Shown here: positions 7,522-13,900 of the stretch, piece by piece
How the letters are laid out: each line of letters opens with the position of its first letter
How positions within the stretch are numbered: the first letter of the stretch is position 1
Virus record (IMG/VR): IMGVR_UViG_3300021182_000126
Span: 1 to 51,763 of that record
Length of the DNA stretch: 51,763 bases
Direction: 5' to 3' (one strand)
Source: a virus
Made by a program: the position numbers and the translations under genes
Notes under the pieces: model-generated
Databases searched by the model: none
Told to the model about the DNA's origin: nothing
The model's input: only the letters and a program-made list of their open reading frames with translations

Positions 7522-7740
7522 TCAGCTATCGCTAGCCTTGTGCCCCTCTTTGGAATCCCCTGGCCGACGCGGATCACGTTTGACAAAGAGCGAGATTCCA
7601 AACGTGACCAGCAAGACGGCGCCGAACACTAGGAGCGCCCAGGCAACATCGTGCATTGCGTAGTGCCCAAATTGCAGACTCGCCACGCAGACGAGCCACA
7701 CGCAAATGACCGCGTCGAGTCGAAAACTAGAACACTGCAT
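7522..7740 (-). CDS. Small two-helix membrane protein (72 aa)
   Basis: Two hydrophobic stretches are visible, residues ~9-25 (AVICVWLVCVASLQFG) and ~32-52 (VAWALLVFGAVLLVTFGISLF). A positively charged tail (VKRDPRRPGDSKEGHK) then predicts a cytoplasmic C-terminus. I recognise no family. It lies between the repressor and the probable attP, a position where temperate phages often carry lysogenic-conversion or superinfection-exclusion genes. That role is inference only. The start at ATG 7740 has GGGGAG upstream. Confidence 0.65.
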   Translation of the reverse strand: MQCSSFRLDAVICVWLVCVASLQFGHYAMHDVAWALLVFGAVLLVTFGISLFVKRDPRRPGDSKEGHKASDS

Positions 7741-7785
7741 AGTGGTTCAATCTCCCCGCGCAAGGCGTCGTACGTTGTTGTCATA

Positions 7786-7852
7786 GCCGTGGTGGAGTGG
7801 CCAGATTCCGAAGAATCCCAGGGCCTCGCGGCCGCCGGAACTCCACCACGGC
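7786..7852. repeat. 13-bp perfect inverted repeat enclosing a smaller hairpin
   Basis: Arms GCCGTGGTGGAGT (7786-7798) and ACTCCACCACGGC (7840-7852) are perfectly complementary. Inside them a GGCC pair (7799-7802 with 7830-7833) and a hairpin GATTC-CGAA-GAATC (7804-7817) are possible. On the plus strand the stem is followed by GGTTTTAG, a partial terminator signature. No gene is seen from 7741 to 8051, so this may be RNA structure, a terminator or a recombination site. Confidence 0.6.
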
Positions 7853-7861
7853 GGTTTTAGC

Positions 7862-7920
7862 GGGAGAGGTGCTGGTCTGCTCTCGCAGACTGCCCAAGGT
7901 CACCCACAGGGCCCTCTCCC
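7862..7920. ncRNA. Candidate structured RNA: three-way junction
   Basis: Three nested or adjacent stems fit one compact fold. P1 is GGGAGAGG with CCTCTCCC (7862-7869 / 7913-7920). P2 is GTCTGC-TCTC-GCAGAC (7875-7890). P3 is GCCC with GGGC (7892-7895 / 7909-7912). All pairs are Watson-Crick. The strand is undetermined because stems read on both. It matches no RNA family I know, and it sits 9 bases from the 13-bp inverted repeat, so the two may be parts of one RNA or leader. Confidence 0.4.
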
Positions 7921-7935
7921 AAGCTCCCAAAAGCC

Positions 7936-7958
7936 TTTCGTCACTTGTGGTTACGAAA
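7936..7958. repeat. 9-bp imperfect inverted repeat beside the att core
   Basis: TTTCGTCAC and GTTACGAAA (one mismatch) flank TTGTG. It lies 10 bases beyond the 3' end of the tRNA-Pro fragment and could be an integrase or excisionase binding site. Confidence 0.45.
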
Positions 7959-7968
7959 CGCTAATCAG

Positions 7969-8018
7969 TCGGGGCGACAAGATTCGAACTTGCGACCTTC
8001 TGAACCCCATTCAGAAGG
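7969..8018 (-). other. attP: Probable attP core: 3' half of a tRNA-Pro(GGG) gene
   Basis: The minus strand from 8018 to 7969 reads as the anticodon stem-loop (TCTGA-ATGGGGT-TCAGA, anticodon GGG), a 5-base variable loop, a T arm (GCAAG-TTCGAAT-CTTGT), the acceptor 3' strand CGCCCCG and discriminator A of tRNA-Pro. No CCA is encoded. The 5' half (acceptor 5' strand and D arm) is absent, so it cannot make a tRNA. Tyrosine integrases commonly use tRNA 3' ends, and the phage attP then carries a copy that restores the host gene. The integrase gene is about 1 kb away. The anticodon arm here extends to a 9-bp perfect stem. Confidence 0.78.
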
Positions 8019-8020
8019 GG

Positions 8021-8043
8021 ACCATACGTAAGAAGGGTATGGT
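8021..8043. repeat. 7-bp perfect inverted repeat adjoining attP
   Basis: ACCATAC (8021-8027) and GTATGGT (8037-8043) flank a 9-base loop between the att core and the stop of the second XRE gene. It could be a weak terminator for that gene or a binding site for the recombination proteins. Confidence 0.45.
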
Positions 8044-8051
8044 AGAGACGG

Positions 8052-8282
8052 CTACTTTCGACGTAGCGCGGTAGAGATGAGCATGGACGGATTTATTCCG
8101 AGTCCGTCGGCAATTATCGCCAAAGTGCTGAGATTCGGAGCACGGCGCCCACGTTCCATGTCGCAAACATAGCCGGGCGTCTTACCAATCCGCCGCGCCA
8201 ACTCCGACTGGGAAATGCCTAGCTCGATGCGCAAATGGCGCATGTTGTCGCGGAACAGCGACAGAAGTTGCTCCTCGGTCAT
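8052..8282 (-). CDS. Second XRE-family HTH regulator (76 aa)
   Basis: A short Cro/CI-like protein. The helix-turn-helix covers LGISQSELARRIGKTPGYVCDMERGRR around residues 20-47, followed by the conserved LSTLAIIADGLGINPSML helices. It differs from the first repressor in sequence and has a different operator type. The frame is open to ATG 8312, but the predicted transcription start falls at about 8312, so that start would be leaderless; I prefer ATG 8282 (MTEEQLLSLF). It probably controls itself and perhaps neighbouring transcription at attP. Which of the two regulators is the maintenance repressor cannot be told from sequence. Confidence 0.82.
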   Translation of the reverse strand: MTEEQLLSLFRDNMRHLRIELGISQSELARRIGKTPGYVCDMERGRRAPNLSTLAIIADGLGINPSMLISTALRRK

Positions 8283-8303
8283 GGCTAGGTCCAATGGGGC
8301 ATC

Positions 8304-8321
8304 TATACACATCTATGTATA
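8304..8321. promoter_or_regulatory. Operator-like inverted repeat at the second XRE gene
   Basis: TATACA (8304-8309) and TGTATA (8316-8321) flank 6 bases, covering the predicted transcription start and touching the -10 box of the XRE promoter. It is a likely autoregulatory operator and unrelated to the CCAAGTWTGG operators. Confidence 0.5.
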
Positions 8322-8347
8322 ATACCCGCAAAGGACAAGAAAAGCAA
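8319..8347 (-). promoter_or_regulatory. Promoter of the second XRE gene
   Basis: The minus strand reads TTGCTT (8347-8342), a 17-base spacer and TATTAT (8324-8319). It lies between the end of the enzyme cassette and the regulator gene, so the regulator can be expressed independently of late transcription. Confidence 0.65.
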
Positions 8348-8364
8348 CCGCTTTCCGGGCGATA

Positions 8365-9090
8365 TCAGTCCCCACGTCGTTCGATTGACACCAGGGCGTC
8401 CGTGCCTGCCTCGACATGATCGGTGACGTTACACAACGTCCGAAACTTGTAGCGAGGATCGAGTGGAAGGATCAGAGCCACCTGGCTGCCCCAGCGAACC
8501 ACGCTGAATCGCTCGGATTGGGCCAGCGGGGCGTGCTTGCGGTGATCAAACGGCATGATGGCCGACACGTCAGAATCGGCAAGTTGCACCATGTAGTACG
8601 TGTAACGCAGGTTTGTAGACCACACACGGTTGAGCATCCGGGCGTTGCTGGCCATGTACTTCATGTCGCCTTTTTGGATAACCCCCTTCTTTACTATTCC
8701 CTTCTCCACCCATAGCATGGGAAGGTTGCAGGTGCGGATCGGGCCGGTAGGCTCCCGAGTGAGAATCCCGCCAGTGGGCATCCGGTTGATATGCACGTCG
8801 TAGAACGTCATGAACACATTGATGACCAGACACGGTTGGTCGATTGTCCATGGGTGCAGCAGATCGGCCAGACTCACGTCCACGCCCTTCGCCTCCACCA
8901 CTTCGCACTCGGGGACCAAGCGGCTCTGCCCGATAATCACGCCGTCGGCCGGCGAAAAGAACCGGGTGGCGTCGATTCGCTGGGCGCGCGGCGGATCGCG
9001 GAAGAACTCGGCATGCGCCATGCGTTGTAGCGAGTAGCCCTTATACTTCTCCACGGCCGTGGCCCGCCACTCTTCCATTGAAATCGCCAT
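8365..9090 (-). CDS. Phosphatidylserine decarboxylase-like pyruvoyl enzyme
   Basis: A 241-residue protein with the family hallmarks. FFSPADGVI carries the conserved Asp49, FYDVHINRMPTGG carries His100 in the HxN-x-P motif, and VVRWGSQVAL carries the Gly201-Ser202 self-cleavage pair that becomes the pyruvoyl group. The part after Ser202 is the short alpha chain, with the usual hydrophobic LILPL strand and an EAGTDAL turn. Known enzymes decarboxylate phosphatidylserine to phosphatidylethanolamine, but paralogues act on free amino acids. No membrane anchor is evident, so the substrate is open. It is the last gene of the late operon, 4 bases after a pentein gene and with an AGAGGTGA site, next to a second pentein. 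A three-step pathway is inferred from that linkage. Confidence 0.85.
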   Translation of the reverse strand: MAISMEEWRATAVEKYKGYSLQRMAHAEFFRDPPRAQRIDATRFFSPADGVIIGQSRLVPECEVVEAKGVDVSLADLLHPWTIDQPCLVINVFMTFYDVHINRMPTGGILTREPTGPIRTCNLPMLWVEKGIVKKGVIQKGDMKYMASNARMLNRVWSTNLRYTYYMVQLADSDVSAIMPFDHRKHAPLAQSERFSVVRWGSQVALILPLDPRYKFRTLCNVTDHVEAGTDALVSIERRGD

Positions 9091-9094
9091 GCTG

Positions 9095-9958
9095 TCACCT
9101 CTGGTACTGGGCGGTTACGCAGCGAAGCAGGCCGCCTTCCATCGCCAAGTCGCGGCAGTCGATCCCCACACACGGGCAATCGCGGTACGTCTTCTCCAGG
9201 ATGTTTCGCACGGCGTTGTCGGCGTTGATGCCGAACGTCGGAAACAGCACCAAGCCGCGAACCTTGAGAAAATTGACGAAATACCCTACGGCGGGATTGA
9301 AGTCGTCGGCGTTGGGATACTTGCAGCGGAACTCGGCGTGGCTGCAAATATGCGACTGATAGGCGAAGGGAAACGGCTCAACCTCCAGGGCGTGCTTGTT
9401 GAGGGCCTTCCGAACCGCTTGGCCGTAGTCTTGCAATTCCGGCACGTGCGTCAACTGATAGTTGTTCACGAACACCGTGTTGGCGTCGATCCACGCCGCC
9501 ACGCCGTCGCTGTGGCCCAATGGATCGCCCGGCTCGACCGGCAGGAAGATAACCTGTGCCTCCAACAGAGATTCTAGCTTGTCGTGCAGGTCGTCTCGGC
9601 TATAGCCGGGGTTCTGTTCAAAAACAATATCGGTCATCAACACCTTGTCGTTGTGGCGGACGACGTTGCCGCCGTCCAACACAAGGTCCGAGTGTACGAT
9701 GGCGCCGACATGCCGCCAGGCCGACTCGTTCACGGCCAGTTGCGGCCACGCCGTTTCGTCGTGGACGTAGCGAAACTTGACGAAGTGATCGCCAACCTGG
9801 ACGGGGAAAAAATCCCGACACCAGATATTGCGGGTCTCGGTGACAATGTGAACGTCGCAGTCGACCGACTGGAGCTCCTCGACGATCGCGTTGAACACTT
9901 TGGGGTATCGGTCCAGGGACTGACACAGGTAAACGACATTGGTGTCGGCGTCGATCAT
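9095..9958 (-). CDS. Agmatine/peptidylarginine deiminase-like pentein enzyme
   Basis: A 287-residue protein of the agmatine deiminase / PAD_porph group. Visible signatures: NIWCRDFFPV (Arg48-Asp49), LVLDGGNVV (Asp95-Gly-Gly-Asn), PLGHSDG (His149 and Asp151), and the C-terminal EGGLLRCVTAQ with the probable nucleophile Cys280. Enzymes of this fold hydrolyse a guanidine group to a ureido group plus ammonia, for example agmatine to N-carbamoylputrescine, through a covalent thiouronium intermediate. It lacks a signal peptide and is a little shorter than agmatine deiminase (about 340 residues). The start ATG 9958 follows TAGGAGCC. Coupling to a decarboxylase-like and a second pentein gene suggests a shared metabolite. 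The true substrate is unknown. Confidence 0.87.
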   Translation of the reverse strand: MIDADTNVVYLCQSLDRYPKVFNAIVEELQSVDCDVHIVTETRNIWCRDFFPVQVGDHFVKFRYVHDETAWPQLAVNESAWRHVGAIVHSDLVLDGGNVVRHNDKVLMTDIVFEQNPGYSRDDLHDKLESLLEAQVIFLPVEPGDPLGHSDGVAAWIDANTVFVNNYQLTHVPELQDYGQAVRKALNKHALEVEPFPFAYQSHICSHAEFRCKYPNADDFNPAVGYFVNFLKVRGLVLFPTFGINADNAVRNILEKTYRDCPCVGIDCRDLAMEGGLLRCVTAQYQR

Positions 9959-9967
9959 GGACGGCTC

Positions 9968-10957
9968 CTAAATGAGAGGTGTGGAGTAGCTGGCCCGGTT
10001 CAGATGGCAGGCGCAGCAACTCACCGCAGCGCCGCTTTTCTCGAACTCCGACATATTCACCATGATCGGCTCCATGCCGTATTTCGGCAGCACTCGCTCC
10101 AGGAACGCCACCTTGGCGCACTCATCGTCCCAATCTTCGTGGCTGGGGGTCAGCCCGGATAGCGTCGAGCCGCAGATAACGAAGGCCCCCAGCCGAATGG
10201 AATTGGTGATCGCCGCGTGCGCCAGCTTCACGGACACCGGAATGATTTCGCAGACCTTTTCGATTGCCTTCTTTTCTTCCGGTTCCAGGAGCGCCGTGCA
10301 GGCCATGGCCGATTCGGCCGTCAGCGGGAAGAAGTTGCAATCGAAGTGGTAGAGCTTTTGGTCTGTCATCTTTACCCGAATGACCTTCATGTCGAACTCT
10401 TGCTCGAACCAGTCGTAGACCTTCGGGTCGGTTCGGATGCCGTAGCCTCCCACGTAGATATTGTCGCGCACGTGCTTGGTGTCCGCCTCGCCCTCCCACG
10501 TGATGTCCGCCGGCGGTCGCCGCACGTCATAGCCCATCATCTTGAACAGCTTTTCGCCGATCTTGTCTTCTCCCTTCCGCGGCGGACTCTTGAAGTTAGC
10601 CACCACGGCGACCGGCTTCGGCTTGTGACAAAGCACCATGCCGATATTGGCGACGTAGACGAGGTCTTGAAAATCGCGCTCGCTGGGCAGCACGTAGACC
10701 AGTGCCTCCCCGGCAATTTGCTGGTACAGGTCCATCCACTGCCGGTAGGCTAGTTGGTAGTCGACCTTCAATTCCTCGGGCGACATCCCGGTCATCCACA
10801 CGTTGTTGGGGCTGTCGGTATCAAGCGTGAAGGGGAAGTTCATCAAGAATGCCGGGATATCCAACTGGCTCGGATTGTCGAGTTGGACGTCGGGGTCCGG
10901 CTTTCGCGACGGCGTGGACGTTCCCTGCTTCGGTTTCACTAACGGTTTTCCGCTCAT
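9968..10957 (-). CDS. Amidinotransferase/dimethylarginine-dimethylaminohydrolase-like pentein
   Basis: A 329-residue member of the guanidine-modifying superfamily, distinct from its neighbour. After a ~30-residue polar Lys/Pro-rich N-terminus come FLMNFPF and NNVWMTGM, then DLVYVANIGM, WEGEAD (Glu155-Asp159), YGIRTDP, YHFDCNFFPL (His204-x-Asp206) and SGAAVSCCACHLNR with the candidate nucleophile Cys314. These match the Asp/Glu-His-Cys catalytic set of DDAH, arginine deiminase and glycine amidinotransferase. Hydrolase and transferase members cannot be separated by eye. The gene starts three bases after the stop of the giant virion protein gene, behind AGAGGAAG, so it is part of the late operon. 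Confidence 0.85.
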   Translation of the reverse strand: MSGKPLVKPKQGTSTPSRKPDPDVQLDNPSQLDIPAFLMNFPFTLDTDSPNNVWMTGMSPEELKVDYQLAYRQWMDLYQQIAGEALVYVLPSERDFQDLVYVANIGMVLCHKPKPVAVVANFKSPPRKGEDKIGEKLFKMMGYDVRRPPADITWEGEADTKHVRDNIYVGGYGIRTDPKVYDWFEQEFDMKVIRVKMTDQKLYHFDCNFFPLTAESAMACTALLEPEEKKAIEKVCEIIPVSVKLAHAAITNSIRLGAFVICGSTLSGLTPSHEDWDDECAKVAFLERVLPKYGMEPIMVNMSEFEKSGAAVSCCACHLNRASYSTPLI

Positions 10958-10959
10958 TG

Positions 10960-13900
10960 CTATCGCTTCCTCTTTATAAGCCTTTTTTCCGGCACGTTCT
11001 CGCGTAGAACGGGAATGCCGGTTTCCAGGTGTTGCCAGAACGTCTCGGGCTTGCGTTTGATCGTTTTGCCGGACTCATCCTCGTCGTCCATGTTGGCAAT
11101 CTGCTGCAACATGCCGGGCAGGACTCGCGACTTGGCCAACTCCGCCAAAAAGTCGTCGGGGTTTTGTTGTAGCTTGTTCAACTCGAACATTTCTCGCACA
11201 AACGGGACATCTTCGGTCAGGCCCAAAATTGCGGCAGTAATGCCCCGGCCGGTGCCTTTCTTCTCTGGATTCTTCTTGGATAATGCCGAGGTGGCCACCT
11301 GCCCGATGGTTGAAAAGAACTCGTAGACCTCCGTGGGGATCGTATGGGTTTTGTAGTGCGTTCCGCCAATGTCGACTTCGCCCGGCTGCAAATCTTCGTC
11401 CTTGTACTTCTTTCCGTGCTGGTAGAATGCGCCAATCCCAGCGCCGCCAGTAAGGACCGCCACGAGAGCGATCGCGCCGCCAATGTTGCCGTTCTTGAGT
11501 TTCCGCATAATCATATCGGCTTCGGCGGGCTCCAGATCAGCAATGCCGGCTCGAATCGCCCGCCGTGCTCGTACGTTCCCCTCAACCAACCCCGTGACGT
11601 GCTCGAAACATTCGGCCACGATATTGGTAGGTACTGTGACGATCGGAACGAGGGTATTGGCGATCAACTCAGCGAACTTTCCCAATAGGGTGGCGTGCCC
11701 AGTCTTTGGGTTGCGTCGGGCGGAAAAATACTCGCGAAATCGCTTGGCCGCCGCGTTGTCGTTCATGAAAATCTGTCGCTCGGCGTGCTGGTAGCACTCG
11801 CTGTCAATCTTCATCGTCACCATCGGATCGGTAATGTCGATGTTGTGCTCGGCCGCCCATCGCATGTACTTTGACTTGGCATAGTCGAAAGCCATCTGCT
11901 TGATCGGCTCCTTGAATGCGGCGTGAACCTTGCCGGGATAGTCCAGCCAAGACCTCGGCTCGACTCGCCCCTTGCCGACTCGCGTGGTAAGAGGACTCTC
12001 CTCACCCTTCAAGAGTTTGATCGAGCCCTTCAACCCCGTAACCAGTCCAATGTATCCATCAAGCACAGCCCGAAAATCCATTCCACCGTGGATCGGCGAC
12101 TTCTCCGCAATCTCGGGGTGGCGCCATGACGATAAACCACCCGACAACTCGCGCACAGGCAGTTCCAAAATGCGCGACGCCGCCATTGACGTAAGCTTTC
12201 CAAAGATGGACGGGTAGGACAAGACGTTGAATCGCACCACCTTGCCGGCAAGATCGGCTGCCTTCTCTACTCCGGTTCGGTTGGCGCTTCGCGCCGTAGC
12301 CTCCATGATCCGCAACTTGAGCTTCTGTTGCTCAATCTGATACTTCAAGCCGTCCTGTTCTTTCGTGAGGACTCGTTTCTTGATGGGCTTCTTGGCGTAG
12401 TTGCCACGGGCGACCCGACTCTTGTAATCGGCCAGCCGCGTTTCGAGCGAACGCTTGTAGGCAAGATTGCTCTTTTCCTCGGGCGAAAGTTTCGGGTTGG
12501 CGGCGTCGCGCAAAGCGTCCCGCTTCTCTCGCAACTTGGCCAGTTGTGCACGCTTGGCGTCCAGGGCCGGCGTGGAGATGGGTTTGTCTTTAGGTTTCGG
12601 CGCCACGTCGCCACTTTTCAGATCGGCCTCTAACTGGGCAATGGAGCGATCCAGAGCCTTGCCGGCAAGCTCGGCCTTTTTGGCGTCCGAGATCGGGGGT
12701 TTCGGGAAGGCGGCGTCGTGCTTTTCGGACAGGGCCGCGTCGGCTTCACGCAGAGCAAGTAGTTCGGCGTCCGGCTTCAACTCCGTCCGTTCCTTGATAA
12801 TCTTCTTGCCGGTGCGCAACTCCTCCGCCTTGTCGGCCATGCGATTACGCACCGCCCGTTTGGCAGAATCCAGGGCAGTCTTGAGTTGCTTCGCAGGATC
12901 GGTAACGCTGAACCCGCCCTTTTTCTTCGCTTCATTGACCAGCTTAATCAGGCGTCGCTCTTTCTTGCTTGGCTCGCGGCGCTCAATGCCCGTCTTCTTT
13001 GGAGCCGCGCCCTTTCGCATATCATCCAATTTAGCAAGCTGCTGTAACTCTCCTTTGATTACGCGGACTTTAATACTCGTCTCGTCCTTCGTGAGCTCCT
13101 TAAACTCACCATAGCCAGACATCGCATCCATTGTCTGCCGACGTGTGATTTCCGGCATGATCCACTTAAGTTCGGCGTGAACCGCGTCGACAACCTTCTT
13201 TCGATCCTCGATTCCAGACTCCACAGTCCATCGCGTGAGCTTCTTCGCCAGCCGCCCAATTTCCGACATATCCGTGGCGTCATGCACAGCCGGCGGCAGA
13301 GAACCCTCATCCCGCAGGGTATCCCATGCCGCCAAGAATGTTTCGCGGGCTTTCTCGGCCTTCTCGCCGAGGCGATCGCGCATCGTCGCCATGAATTCCG
13401 AGACGCGCATCGTCGCCATGAATTCCGAGAAATGCACGATCCCCAATTCCACGGCCGCCCTCGTTAGTTTCGTAGCCTCTACGATTAACTCGGGATCGAG
13501 GGGGTTGGCGTACAGCTTGCCGGCTGCCGCTTTCACAAAGCTGGCAAAGGCATCGTCAAAAGCTTTCCGCGCCGCGGCAACCCGAACCTTACGAGGCACC
13601 ACAGGCTTCCGCGAGGCTTTCTCTGTGGGCTTGCTCTCGGCAGGGGCCGTACTCGAAGGCTCAAATCCATCCGCCACTTCCCCCTCGCCTTCCCAAGGAA
13701 AATGAAAATCGTCGGGAAGCGGCTTTCCCTTCTCTGCTGCCAACCGCTGGGCAACTTCGTCGAGCTTATCGTACCATTCAGGAACCGCCCGCGGACCACG
13801 CTTAATTAGGTCCACGATGGCCGCTGCCATGTCCTTCGTTTCAATAACGCCCTCAGCGTCACTTTCCGGTTGAAGCCCCAGTTCAGGAAAGTCCCTTGCC

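Noticed and set aside
7862-7920. A second tRNA
   Set aside because: The hairpin loop sizes (4 and 13 bases) and missing T-arm consensus do not fit any tRNA.
7969-8018. Functional tRNA-Pro gene
   Set aside because: The acceptor 5' strand and D arm are missing upstream of the anticodon arm; only the 3' half exists, as expected for attP.
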